DNA of 64,000 nt from Martinezella lusitana. GTDB taxonomy: Bacteria; Pseudomonadota; Alphaproteobacteria; Rhizobiales; Rhizobiaceae. The stretch lies in NCBI RefSeq assembly GCF_900094565.1, contig NZ_FMAF01000030.1, positions 1 to 64,000 on the forward strand, in the 5' to 3' direction. Shown in pieces: positions 28,752 through 37,271 of this stretch. Positions within the stretch are counted from its first letter, which is position 1; each line of letters starts with the position of its first letter. Below the pieces are notes generated by a model. That model was not told where the DNA came from and made no database searches. It saw nothing but the letters and a program-made list of their open reading frames with translations. The translations under genes and the position numbers were made by a program.

Positions 28752-29621
28752 TCAGACTACCTGCGAAGCTTTCGCGATCCGGGCCGCCTCAGCCTCCAGC
28801 CAGAAATAGAACGCTTCCATGCCGTCGCCGCTGCGCGCAGAAACCGTGAGAGTGCGAAGGCGTGGATTGACGCGCAGCGCATTAGCGATGCAGCGCCCGA
28901 CATCGAAGTCGAGATGCGGTAGCAGGTCGGACTTGTTGAGAATCATCAGGTCGGCGGCCGCGAACATGTCGGGATATTTGAGCGGCTTGTCCTCGCCCTC
29001 GGTAACCGAAAGCACCACGACCTTATGGGCCTCGCCGAGATCGAAAGCGGAGGGACAGACAAGATTGCCGACATTTTCGATGAACAAGACTGAACCGGGC
29101 TCGGGCGCCAGGTCCTCGACCGCGTGGCCGACCATGTGGGCGTCGAGGTGACAGCCCTTGCCGGTGTTGATCTGGATTGCGGAAACACCGGTCTTGCGGA
29201 TGCGTGCGGCATCGTTGGAGGTCTCCTGGTCGCCTTCAATCACGCTGATCGACATTCGGTCCTTGAGGTCGTGAATGGCGCGCACCAGAAAGCTGGTCTT
29301 TCCCGACCCGGGGCTTGAAACGAAATTCAGCGCAAAGATGCTGTCACGAACGAACCGAGCCCGGTTTTCGGCAGCATAGGCATTGTTTTTGGACAGGATG
29401 TCCTTTTCGATCTGGACGATGCGCTCCGGGTTCATGCCCGGGACATGCACGCCGGCAATCCGTTGATGATGTTGGAGCGCACCGTGTTCCGCGTAGTGAC
29501 GATCATGAGGATGTCCATGATCGTGCAGGTGACCGCGATGATGATCATGGTCGCCTTGCGCGCCTGTCTTGCTCTTGCCATCTTCCAATGTTGCCATCTC
29601 GCAGCCGCATACCGTGCACAT
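28752..29621 (-). CDS. hypB: Hydrogenase nickel-insertion GTPase HypB
   Basis: A 289-residue HypB. The N-terminus has the high-affinity nickel motif start MCTVCGC and a histidine-rich stretch (DHDHHRGHLHDHGHPHDRHY) typical of rhizobial HypB, which both stores and delivers nickel. The GTPase domain shows the P-loop FVSSPGSGKTSFLVR, the switch segment SVIEGDQETSNDA and the guanine motif LILNKSDLLPH. It starts where hypA stops and ends just before hypF. Confidence 0.95.
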   Translation of the reverse strand: MCTVCGCEMATLEDGKSKTGAQGDHDHHRGHLHDHGHPHDRHYAEHGALQHHQRIAGVHVPGMNPERIVQIEKDILSKNNAYAAENRARFVRDSIFALNFVSSPGSGKTSFLVRAIHDLKDRMSISVIEGDQETSNDAARIRKTGVSAIQINTGKGCHLDAHMVGHAVEDLAPEPGSVLFIENVGNLVCPSAFDLGEAHKVVVLSVTEGEDKPLKYPDMFAAADLMILNKSDLLPHLDFDVGRCIANALRVNPRLRTLTVSARSGDGMEAFYFWLEAEAARIAKASQVV

Positions 29622-29962
29622 CAGATCACCTCCATGTCCTTGATCCTCAATTCATCGCCCGCCGTCGCCTGCACCTGATACCGCCCACAATCCGGGCAGG
29701 CGCCAAATCGCTCATCGAGGGGCACCGTCTTCCCACAATCGAGGCACCAGCCCTCGCCGGCGATGCGGTTGATTTCGAGTGCGGCATGTTCGGCAATCGT
29801 CCCACGCCGCACAGCTTCGTAGCAGAACAGGAGCGAATCCGGATTGATATGGCTCAAGACACCGACATCGAGGCGGATCGATTTGACTGCGCTCGCACCA
29901 TTTAGCTGCGCCATCTCGCAGACGATGGCGATCACACTCTCCATCAACGACATTTCATGCAT
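29621..29962 (-). CDS. hypA: Hydrogenase nickel-delivery protein HypA
   Basis: A 113-residue HypA. The MHEMSL start gives His2, the nickel ligand after the initiator methionine. The zinc site is CLDCG...CPDCG (WCLDCGKTVPLDERFGACPD and on). I chose the ATG at 29962 because it gives the conserved MHEMS N-terminus; the longer upstream frame lies inside hupK. It overlaps the hupK stop by 8 bases, so translation is coupled to hupK. It would work with HypB to load nickel onto HupL. Confidence 0.95.
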   Translation of the reverse strand: MHEMSLMESVIAIVCEMAQLNGASAVKSIRLDVGVLSHINPDSLLFCYEAVRRGTIAEHAALEINRIAGEGWCLDCGKTVPLDERFGACPDCGRYQVQATAGDELRIKDMEVI

Positions 29963-31064
29963 GCGCGGCATCGCGAACGTTAAGCTTGAACTCGACGCAG
30001 GGATCGAACAGAGCCGCGAGGCGATAAACTGACCGGGCTGCTGATTCATGAGCACCGATCCGCGATGACAGTAGGGTTTTGACAAATGGACCGGCCGGAT
30101 GAAAATTCCATTCGGTCGGGGCCAGTATCCGGTAGGCGCAAAGTTTCCCGTTCGCGTCGATCTCGGCCTGATGATAAAGTCTGCCACGCCCACATTCCAC
30201 CACGCCAAAGCCGCCGTCGCCGGGCACCGAACCACCGGCCATCAGTTCGGAAGGATCATTCTGGCCCTTGGCAAGATGCGCGAGTTGCTTCAAGCAAAGG
30301 CCAACGTCGCCTATGCGTGCCATGAAGCGTTGCCTAAGGTGCGGATCGTCTGGCCTGCTGGTGTCGCAATGCCGGGCATAAGCACCGGTTTCGACGACCC
30401 GACCGGCAAGATGCGGCAAGGCGCAGTAGTGCGCATCTTTGCAAAGATGGGCAATAACTTCGGCATCATCGGCGGCACTCAGCGGATCAGGGCGCCGGCC
30501 TGAAAAAGTTCGGTCGTCCTTGATATCTCGAAAAATCGCCGCGCAAGCCGTGCCATCCGGCGACAATCCGTCGTCTTTCGAGATGCCGAGCCCCTCTGCT
30601 GCATCGGCAAGCCGCCGCGCGTTGGCAGCCAGGGCACTATGGTTCACTTTTTTCTCTCGCGATTGGCCGATGATTGCCTGCGACGCGGCCAGGGCGCCGC
30701 GCAGATATTGGCCCGCGTCAGCCACCAGACGTAACGATATTGATGAGGGCCAGTGCAAAATCAGCGCCCTCAAAGTTTCGAATATCCGTTCGGCAAGCAA
30801 TCCGGCCACCGCCGCGAGCTGCTCCTCGATGGGCATCGGTAGGCCGGCTGCATTCAGGATGGCAAGGCGCGCCGCCACCGATTGCGAATAGCCACAGAGC
30901 GAAAAAACCCATCCGACAAGCATGGGCGCCTCTTCCGGTCGATGGCCAATGAACATGCGTGCCAATTCTTGCGGGCGGTTGACCCTCACGTCCACGAAAC
31001 AGGCAAGCGCTTGCGACACCGTCACATCGATCCGGATCGAGCCGGCGCTAAGGAGATAGGTCAT
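29955..31064 (-). CDS. hupK: Hydrogenase accessory protein HupK
   Basis: A 369-residue HupK. The family resembles the hydrogenase large subunit, and the C-terminal LFDPCVEFKLN recalls the DPCxxC end of HupL. HupK is proposed to be a scaffold for the Fe(CN)2CO unit before transfer to HupL, from published work on rhizobial and proteobacterial hydrogenases. Segments such as RVNRPQELARMFIGHRPEEA and PMLVGWVFSLCGYSQSVAAR match the family. I chose the ATG at 31064, which overlaps the end of the hupJ remnant. The frame is intact although hupI/hupJ upstream are broken. Confidence 0.88.
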   Translation of the reverse strand: MTYLLSAGSIRIDVTVSQALACFVDVRVNRPQELARMFIGHRPEEAPMLVGWVFSLCGYSQSVAARLAILNAAGLPMPIEEQLAAVAGLLAERIFETLRALILHWPSSISLRLVADAGQYLRGALAASQAIIGQSREKKVNHSALAANARRLADAAEGLGISKDDGLSPDGTACAAIFRDIKDDRTFSGRRPDPLSAADDAEVIAHLCKDAHYCALPHLAGRVVETGAYARHCDTSRPDDPHLRQRFMARIGDVGLCLKQLAHLAKGQNDPSELMAGGSVPGDGGFGVVECGRGRLYHQAEIDANGKLCAYRILAPTEWNFHPAGPFVKTLLSSRIGAHESAARSVYRLAALFDPCVEFKLNVRDAAHA

Positions 31065-31495
31065 GCAACAAGCTCCCGAAGCGCTCGGAAAACCCTCCAA
31101 CGCAGATCACGGCGCATGGGGCTGGCGGTTGGATGGGATGGCGGCGCGAGCGCAACGATGTTGAAAAATGCGCGCATCGCCTTCAACACCGTCCCCATCG
31201 TTTCAAACTCAAAGGCCATGAAAAACAGCAAGCAGGAATCAAAACCGCCAGTCGTCTCGGATTTTTGCCGGCGATGAATTCGATCACGCCTGCCCGCACA
31301 TTCCGAGTCGTGCCTACAGCAGCCAAAATCATGAACCGTGGCGTCGCGACGATGCGGTCGTTCGCCCGCCGAATGCCAGCAAGCTCGTTTCCGAAGCGCC
31401 TTTCGCGGGCGCATAGACGTCCAGCATGTGCCGCCTTTCACCCTATCCTTATCCGAAACGGTCACATGCGTGACGAGATTCTCGAAGCTGATCAT
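31061..31495 (-). pseudogene. Collapsed hupI (rubredoxin) - hupJ remnant
   Basis: The frame opens like HupI (MISFENLVTHVTVSDKDRV), overlapping the hupH stop as ATGA, but the first rubredoxin cysteine of the usual CxxCW is gone (GGTCW remains). After a frame change a short VYAPAKG is the last rubredoxin trace. HupJ (HybE-type) pieces then appear in two frames: ATPRFMILAAVG and GVIEFIAGKN, then FEFETMGTVLKAMRAFFN and SPMRRDLRWRVFRALREL near the stop. So a deletion plus shifts has fused the 5' end of hupI to the 3' part of hupJ. Neither product should be functional. Confidence 0.7.
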
Positions 31496-32238
31496 TTGAA
31501 ATAAGCCTCCTCGACATCACGCAGGCGCGCGGCGGAGTCGCGGAAATCCTCTTCAGTCGCGAGGGCGAGGGATGGGATGTCGACGATTTGCAGCATGTCG
31601 AGGACGATCTCATCCATGTTGTCGTAAAACTGTACGGACCAAACGTTTCGGGCCCCTGCTGCCGTCACGCGACAGGTGCGGTAGCCGCGTGATGTCAGTT
31701 GTACGGGACCGGCTCCGAGCGTGACCTGCAGGAAATTCACATCCTCGATGCTCATCGGAAACAACGACAAAATGATAGCGTGCGCAGGATCGCCATCCCG
31801 GTACTGGACAATGCGGTCACCGATCTCGGTCAGCACCGGCATGACGTTCATAGCGCCAGGCGGCGCAGGTCCATGTGAGACCAAGGCCGGCAGCGCCGTG
31901 CAGGCCCTCCGCACCGTCATAGGAATCGGGCCGACCTCGATATATTCCGCAATGAGGTCGCCGGCGGGGTCGGTAAAGCGCATATGCCAGACGCCGGCCA
32001 TAACCGCTTCCTTGAACTGCGCCAGGACCCCGGAGGGCAGCGCCGCTACCCCGCAAACCTCGCCCTTGCCGAGCGTCTGCGTGACCAATTTCTTGTCATC
32101 GTCGTCGAATTCGAAAATGTCGAATAGCTGCCCCGGCTGGCCGGCTTTTTGCACCGCAAGCGTTGCAGCAATGTCGGATATGAGCATTGCGGCTCGGCAG
32201 CTTCGGCCGTTTAGGGAGCCAACTGGGTAGGCTGGCAT
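31492..32238 (-). CDS. hupH: Hydrogenase accessory protein HupH, N-terminus altered
   Basis: A 248-residue HupH-family protein needed for hydrogenase maturation, particularly of the small subunit. Recognisable parts are KLVTQTLGKGEVCGVAALPS, GVWHMRFTDPAGDLIAEYIE, VMPVLTEIGDRIVQYRDGDP, and a long C-terminal domain (SIEDVNFLQVTLGAGPVQLT). HupH proteins usually have about 280 residues and open with a segment not seen here, so the 5' end seems replaced. I chose the ATG at 32238 because GGAGCAGACA precedes it. hupG, normally just upstream, is missing. Confidence 0.8.
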   Translation of the reverse strand: MPAYPVGSLNGRSCRAAMLISDIAATLAVQKAGQPGQLFDIFEFDDDDKKLVTQTLGKGEVCGVAALPSGVLAQFKEAVMAGVWHMRFTDPAGDLIAEYIEVGPIPMTVRRACTALPALVSHGPAPPGAMNVMPVLTEIGDRIVQYRDGDPAHAIILSLFPMSIEDVNFLQVTLGAGPVQLTSRGYRTCRVTAAGARNVWSVQFYDNMDEIVLDMLQIVDIPSLALATEEDFRDSAARLRDVEEAYFK

Positions 32239-32513
32239 TGTCTGCTCCAAATCAGCGTGTAATTCATTCTCGCACTTGGGATCTGCAAGCGGCGTACCAG
32301 TTGCTGAGAAAGATGGGTCGTATTGATCTGAAGGAAAATTCCGGTCGCGGTCTTATGCGGATGCGCACACGCGGCCCCGATGCTGAGGCAGCGCGTTACG
32401 CTTCGCAATATTCAGCAATCCGCCCGCAGCCAGCAGGATCGATCTCGTCCGTCTCCGGCTGCCCTTGGACAGTCCACATGAACATGTGGCCGACAAGGAA
32501 GAGGAGATTGCGT
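32239..32513 (-). other. Site of the missing hupG, degenerate sequence
   Basis: Related clusters carry hupG (about 145 codons, thioredoxin-like, HyaE type) between hupF and hupH. Here only 275 bases separate them and no frame looks like HupG. A stretch reading FLVGHMFMWTVQGQPETDEI at the left of hupF is open but not clearly family-like. The sequence probably remains from a deletion that removed hupG and the 5' end of hupH. Confidence 0.5.
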
Positions 32514-32828
32514 TCAGTTGAGAAATACGAACTGCCAGTTTTCCCGCAAATGCAACGGTAATTCCGGCTCGCGGGAGATAAGATCGGCAAATAGCGTTTC
32601 GAATGACCGTCCTTCGACCGCTTCAGCAAGACCGGCCAACGCATCGTCGATCTTGTGTGCTTCGTCGGCATCGAGCACCCGGATCGCAGATCCTAGATGA
32701 GTAAGAACGTACGTCCCAACCGGTTGCGGGCCGACCAGCACCATCGAAATCGCAAAAACCGATCCGTGGCGCTCGCACTCCGCTGTAAATTCGCCACCAG
32801 TCACCTGCATCGGAATTCCTATGCACAC
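32514..32828 (-). CDS. hupF: HupF, HypC-like hydrogenase chaperone
   Basis: A 104-residue HypC-family protein. It begins with a GTG codon read as MCIGIPMQVTGG, giving the invariant N-terminal cysteine; GAGGGG precedes it, which fixes this start against longer frames. Core features are VGPQPVGTYVLTHLGSAIRV and a C-terminal extension past HypC length. HupF is reported in R. leguminosarum to stabilise the large subunit under higher oxygen and to assist HupK. It follows hupD after 141 bases; hupE, found between these genes in R. leguminosarum, is absent. Confidence 0.92.
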   Translation of the reverse strand: MCIGIPMQVTGGEFTAECERHGSVFAISMVLVGPQPVGTYVLTHLGSAIRVLDADEAHKIDDALAGLAEAVEGRSFETLFADLISREPELPLHLRENWQFVFLN

Positions 32829-32969
32829 AATCAGCCCCTCGATCTGCCTGGGTTCATGATATTGGGAACCGGAAGGGTTCTCGCGCGGGTCCTTGGGTTT
32901 TGGATGCAGCCGGCGAACAGGAACGCAACCGACGACTGCCTCGGTTGCATCGGAACCCCCCTGAACCAC

Positions 32970-33551
32970 TCAATTCGCCCGGTCCGCTCGCCGCTCGTAA
33001 TGTGCAAAATCGATGTCGTTGGCGAGGAGAGCGGGCGCGGCGGTGCGGCGCGAACTGATGGCGACGCCCCATCGCTCCAGGATGCCGGCGGCTACCATTA
33101 CGGCGGCCGGGATTACGGATTTGACGGGCTCAGTCACCGGTCCGCCCCAGCTATCGAGGTCCACCGGTTGGCAGCCGATCAGTGCGAGTCTTGCGGGATA
33201 GCGATCGAGAAGGTCGGCAGCGCTCAGAACTTCCTGGAAGCCTGTCTGGTGCAGGCTCATCTTTTTGGCGCCGGTGAATTTCGGCACGTCGTCATTCTCG
33301 ACGATCTTCAGCGTGCCGGGCGCGAGACCGAAGTCGACCGCGTCGAATACAATCAGATGATCGGCTTCGGTGACATATTGCACGAGATAAAGGCCCTGGG
33401 TGCCGCCGTCGAGCACGGTGACGTTGGTCGGCACCGCATAGGCCTGGTGGAAGGCTTCGACAGCGCGGACGCCAAAACCCTCGTCCGCCCAGAGAATATT
33501 GCCAATGCCGAGCACCAAAACGTTCGGTTTGCGAGAGTTCGCTTCGTCCAT
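32970..33551 (-). CDS. hupD: Hydrogenase maturation protease HupD
   Basis: A 193-residue nickel-dependent endopeptidase that cuts the C-terminal tail from the HupL precursor once nickel is in place. The family start is VLVLGIGNILWADEGFGVRA, where the glutamate is a nickel ligand; VFDAVDFGLAPGTL supplies the second acidic ligand region and MSLHQTGFQEVL the histidine. It is placed right after hupC (one base between stop and start). The substrate site is the C-terminal extension of HupL described in that entry. Confidence 0.93.
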   Translation of the reverse strand: MDEANSRKPNVLVLGIGNILWADEGFGVRAVEAFHQAYAVPTNVTVLDGGTQGLYLVQYVTEADHLIVFDAVDFGLAPGTLKIVENDDVPKFTGAKKMSLHQTGFQEVLSAADLLDRYPARLALIGCQPVDLDSWGGPVTEPVKSVIPAAVMVAAGILERWGVAISSRRTAAPALLANDIDFAHYERRADRAN

Positions 33552-33552
33552 C

Positions 33553-34266
33553 CTAGTCCTCGTTGTGCTTGGACAGCCGCTCGCCCGAAATCATCGACGA
33601 AACGATGCTCTGGCGGCTGACGATGTCCTCGCGTACCGCGATATAGATATGGATCATCACGAAGATCAGGATCACCCACATTCCCAGATGATGAAGGGTA
33701 TGAACGGACTGGCTGTTCGGCCAGATGAAGAATACCCGACCAAACAGCCTGTATGCCCAGCTGTCGTGGCCGACGCTTTCGCCATAGAGCGCAAATCCGG
33801 TGATCACCATGAATGTCAGCGGCAGCGTGAACGTCACGAACATGACGAATTGCGACAGCGGATTGTGGCCAGCATATTTCAACGCGCGTCCAGTAAGGAA
33901 TGTGTAAACGCGCACCTCGTGCAGCCATTCGCTCCAGAACCGTCCGCTCCAGAAGGGAACGTAGAAGATTTGGCGTGCATGCACGTTGCCGACGAAGACC
34001 CAGTAGATTCTGAGGATCAGGGCCACGGCCAGGATCTGCCCGGCGGCGAAATGGACAAAACGGATATAGCCCATCAGGAAATTGGCGCTCGCCTCGCCGG
34101 GTGCCGCCGCCAATGGGCTGCCGATGAAATAACCCGTCAGCGCCAGCGCCAGGATGGAGAAAGCGTTTATCCAGTGCCAGAGGCGAACGGGCGCCTCGTA
34201 GGCATACACGTTTTCGCGCTCGCTGGCGCGTTCGTCATCGGCGTTTGAGATAGCAGAGATGCTCAT
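33553..34266 (-). CDS. hupC: Hydrogenase cytochrome b subunit HupC
   Basis: A 237-residue membrane diheme cytochrome b that anchors the hydrogenase and passes electrons from HupS to quinone. It has four hydrophobic helices with haem histidines visible in VRLWHWINAFSILALALTGY, RFVHFAAGQILAVALI and VHTLHHLGMWVILIFVMIHI. I chose the ATG at 34266 because GAGGAGG precedes it; the longer frame runs into hupL. It follows hupL by 11 bases. Confidence 0.94.
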   Translation of the reverse strand: MSISAISNADDERASERENVYAYEAPVRLWHWINAFSILALALTGYFIGSPLAAAPGEASANFLMGYIRFVHFAAGQILAVALILRIYWVFVGNVHARQIFYVPFWSGRFWSEWLHEVRVYTFLTGRALKYAGHNPLSQFVMFVTFTLPLTFMVITGFALYGESVGHDSWAYRLFGRVFFIWPNSQSVHTLHHLGMWVILIFVMIHIYIAVREDIVSRQSIVSSMISGERLSKHNED

Positions 34267-34277
34267 GATCGTCCTCC

Positions 34278-36068
34278 TCATCTGACTTGGACCTTGGCCA
34301 TTTCCTGTCCGTCCGGGCTCATGATATGGGTGGAGCATGCAAGGCACGGATCGAAGGAATGGAGGGTTCGGAGGATTTCGAGCGGCTGCGACGGATCCGA
34401 CATAGGCGTGTCAATCAGTGAGGCCTCGAACGCGCCGATATTGCCGTGCGGATCGCGCGGACTACCGTTCCAGGTGGTCGGCACCACACATTGATAATTG
34501 TCGATCTTGCCCCCCTTGATCTTGATCCAGTGTGCGAGGGCGCCGCGCGGGGCCTCGGTGAAGCCGACGCCCTTGACCTCGCAAGGCCAAGTCTCCGGCT
34601 TCCATTTGTCGATGAAGGCGGTGGCGCTGTCGCCGGCCTTGATATTGGCGACCAGCTTGTTGTGGAAATAGCGCATCTGCCGGCCTGCCCAGACGGATTC
34701 GAGCGCGCGAGCGGCGGTACGCCCTAGTGTCGAAAATAACGCCGCGGTCGGCAGGCCGAGGTCCTTCAGGACCTTGTCGACGGGATCCTTGAATTCTGCC
34801 TTGCCCTGGGCGTAGCCCAAGACCCAACGGGAAAGCGGGCCGACTTCCATGGCGTGGCCGCGCCAGCGCGGCGCCTTGATCCAAGAATATTTTCCGCCTT
34901 CGTCCAGCTCTTGAATGTTGGTCTTGGTGCCCTTGGCATTCGGCCCAAGCTCGTAATGCGGCACGGTGACACCGTCCCAGGGATGCAAGCCCTTGGCCTC
35001 GTCCGGATATTCGTACCAGGAGTGACTGACGAATTCCTGGATCTGCTCTGGATCGGAATGGTCGACTGGCAGGACTTCGTTGAAATTGCCATTAATGATC
35101 GCACCGCGCGGAAGCTTCAGGCTCGCCTCCGTGTAGTCATTTGCGTGTTCCGGCACGTCGCCATAGGCAAGCACGTTCTTGCCCGACAACCCGCCGCCGA
35201 ACAGCCAATCCTTGTAGAAGGAACCGATCGCCATGATGTCCGGTAGGTATACCTTCTCGTTGAACTCGATCAGCTGGTCGATCACCGACGAAATTTGGTT
35301 TAACCGTTCCATTGTAATCGCGCCGACGGCTCCCGTGCCGTCGAGGTTGATCGGACAGGGCACTCCGCCGACCAGCCAATTCGGATGCGGATTTTTCCCG
35401 CCGAAGATCGTGTGGATCTTGACGATCTCCCTCTGGAAATCGAGGGCTTCGAGATAGTGTGCTACGGCCATCAGGTTCGCTTCAGGCGGCAGCTTATAGG
35501 ATAGATTGCCCCAGTAGCCGTTCTTGAATGGACCAAGCTGGCCGGATTGGACGAACTTTCTCAGCCGTGTCTGGATGTCTTTGAAGTAGCCCGGCGAAGA
35601 CAATGGCCAATCGGACACCGATTGGGCAAGCGCCGAGGTGGCCTTCACATCGGCCGTGAGGGCAGATATGACATCCACCCAGTCGAGCGCATGCAGGTGA
35701 TAGAAATGCACGACGTGGTCATGAACCTGCAATGCCAGCTGCATGAGATTGCGGATCGAATTGGCGTTTTCCGGAATGGTTATGCCGAGCGCATTTTCAA
35801 CCGCCCGCACCGATGTGAGCGCATGGGTTCCGGTGCAGACGCCGCAGATCCGTTCCGTGAAAGCCCAGGCATCGCGTGGATCGCGATTTTTGAGGATGAC
35901 TTCAATGCCTCGCCACATTGTGCCGGTGGAAACGGCATTGCGGATGATATTGTCCTCGTCGACATTGACCTCGACCCGCATGTGGCCTTCGATGCGGGTT
36001 ACAGGATCGACCACAAGACGCTTGCCGGAATTGTCGAGCGTGAAGCCATCTGGCGTTTGGATGGTCAT
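34278..36068 (-). CDS. hupL: [NiFe]-hydrogenase large subunit HupL
   Basis: A 596-residue catalytic subunit of the uptake hydrogenase. The NiFe site cysteines are Cys75 and Cys78 in ERICGVCTGTHA and Cys575 and Cys578 in FDPCLACSTH. The 15-residue tail after His581 (IMSPDGQEMAKVQVR) is the piece removed by HupD. It oxidises H2 produced by nitrogenase and gives electrons to HupS. It overlaps hupS by four bases. The protein is complete and has no missing ligand. Confidence 0.97.
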   Translation of the reverse strand: MTIQTPDGFTLDNSGKRLVVDPVTRIEGHMRVEVNVDEDNIIRNAVSTGTMWRGIEVILKNRDPRDAWAFTERICGVCTGTHALTSVRAVENALGITIPENANSIRNLMQLALQVHDHVVHFYHLHALDWVDVISALTADVKATSALAQSVSDWPLSSPGYFKDIQTRLRKFVQSGQLGPFKNGYWGNLSYKLPPEANLMAVAHYLEALDFQREIVKIHTIFGGKNPHPNWLVGGVPCPINLDGTGAVGAITMERLNQISSVIDQLIEFNEKVYLPDIMAIGSFYKDWLFGGGLSGKNVLAYGDVPEHANDYTEASLKLPRGAIINGNFNEVLPVDHSDPEQIQEFVSHSWYEYPDEAKGLHPWDGVTVPHYELGPNAKGTKTNIQELDEGGKYSWIKAPRWRGHAMEVGPLSRWVLGYAQGKAEFKDPVDKVLKDLGLPTAALFSTLGRTAARALESVWAGRQMRYFHNKLVANIKAGDSATAFIDKWKPETWPCEVKGVGFTEAPRGALAHWIKIKGGKIDNYQCVVPTTWNGSPRDPHGNIGAFEASLIDTPMSDPSQPLEILRTLHSFDPCLACSTHIMSPDGQEMAKVQVR

Positions 36069-37177
36069 CGTGATCTTTCCTGTCCATTGCCGTTTTTAGG
36101 ACCGGTTTTCCCGCGCTTGGCGGTGACCTGCTTGACGGCGCTGATTGCAGCATGGGCAGCAATCGCCCCACCGACAACACCAGCTGCGGTCATGCCCACC
36201 TGGTCTGCAGTGGCTTCCACGCCGAATGGGCTGACCTCGGTCAGTCGGGAGTAAAAGCTTCCTGCGTCCCAGAAATTTTGTTCCGAGCAGCCGATGCAGC
36301 CATGACCCGACTGGATCGGGAAAGAGACGCCGCCATTCCAGCGAACGGTCGAGCAGGCGTTATAGGTGGTCGGGCCTTTGCAGCCCATCTTGTAGAGGCA
36401 GTAGCCCTTGCGCGCGCCTTCGTCGTCCCACTCCTCGACGAACTGGCCGGCGTCGAAATGAGCGCGCCGATAGCACTTGTCGTGGATGCGCTGCGAATAA
36501 AACATCTTAGGCCGACCCTGATGATCGAGTTCGGGGAGCTTGCCGAACGTGGTGATGAAGGTGACGACGCCGGTCATCACCTCTGCGATCGGCGGACAGC
36601 CAGGCACTTTGATGATCGGCTTGTCGCGGATCACTTTGTCGATCGGCGTCGCCTCGGTGGGGTTGGGCGTTGCGGCCTGAACGCAGCCCGAAGAGGCACA
36701 GGTTCCCCAGGCGATGACAGCCAGGGCGCCTTCGGCCATCCATTTGAGTTTCTCGACGAAGGGTCGCCCGCCATCGATGCAGAACATCCCGCCTTCGTTG
36801 AGCGGCGGATTGCCTTCGACGGCAAGAATGTACTTGCCCTTGTGCTTCTCCTTGGTCTCTTTGAGGATCGCCTCGGCCTGGTAGCCGGCCGCCGCCATGA
36901 TTGTATCGTCGTAATCGAGTGAAATCATCGACAGGACTACATCCTTGGCCAGCGGATAGGCGGAGCGGATGAAGCTTTCCGAGCAGCAGGTGCATTCGAG
37001 CCCATGCATCCAGATCACCGGCACACGCTCTTTGGTTTCAAGTGCCTCGGCCATCGCTGCGGCCGTATCGGAGCCAAGGCCGAGGCAGGCCGCCGTGAGG
37101 CTGCAGAACTTCATGAAACTGCGCCGGGTTATGCCCTGGCGACGGATAACATCGTAAAACGTTTCGGTCGCGGCCAT
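36065..37177 (-). CDS. hupS: [NiFe]-hydrogenase small subunit HupS
   Basis: A 370-residue iron-sulfur subunit. A twin-arginine signal (ITRRSFMKFCSLTAACLGLG, R18-R19) directs export of the folded HupSL pair. Cluster ligands are visible in HGLECTCCSESFIRS, AWGTCASSGCV, VPGCPPIAEVM, KMGCKGPTTYNAC and GHGCIGCSEQNFWD. A C-terminal hydrophobic helix (GMTAAGVVGGAIAAHAAISA) anchors it in the membrane beside HupC. I chose the ATG at 37177 because GGAGGAGCAGG precedes it. It is the first hup gene. Confidence 0.97.
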   Translation of the reverse strand: MAATETFYDVIRRQGITRRSFMKFCSLTAACLGLGSDTAAAMAEALETKERVPVIWMHGLECTCCSESFIRSAYPLAKDVVLSMISLDYDDTIMAAAGYQAEAILKETKEKHKGKYILAVEGNPPLNEGGMFCIDGGRPFVEKLKWMAEGALAVIAWGTCASSGCVQAATPNPTEATPIDKVIRDKPIIKVPGCPPIAEVMTGVVTFITTFGKLPELDHQGRPKMFYSQRIHDKCYRRAHFDAGQFVEEWDDEGARKGYCLYKMGCKGPTTYNACSTVRWNGGVSFPIQSGHGCIGCSEQNFWDAGSFYSRLTEVSPFGVEATADQVGMTAAGVVGGAIAAHAAISAVKQVTAKRGKTGPKNGNGQERSR

Positions 37178-37271
37178 CCTGCTCCTCCACCTTCCCACCC
37201 CTGAGGCCTTTTTATTCAGTGAGCGATTTTAATCCTCGATCTCAACTCGACCCCTGAGTGGCGACCGCTTT
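37178..37271 (-). promoter_or_regulatory. hupS leader, no recognisable sigma-54 promoter
   Basis: The 94 bases between the flavin monooxygenase stop and hupS contain the hupS ribosome site (GGAGGAGCAGG) but no GG-N10-GC (-24/-12) motif that I can find. In R. leguminosarum and Bradyrhizobium, hup structural genes have a sigma-54 promoter with activator sites further upstream. Here that region would lie inside the monooxygenase gene, which is on the same strand, so transcription may run through from it. Confidence 0.4.

Noticed and set aside
27367..28809. Long plus-strand frames opposite hypF, hupL and other hup/hyp genes
   Set aside because: They mirror GC-rich codon usage of the real minus-strand genes and have no family features of their own.
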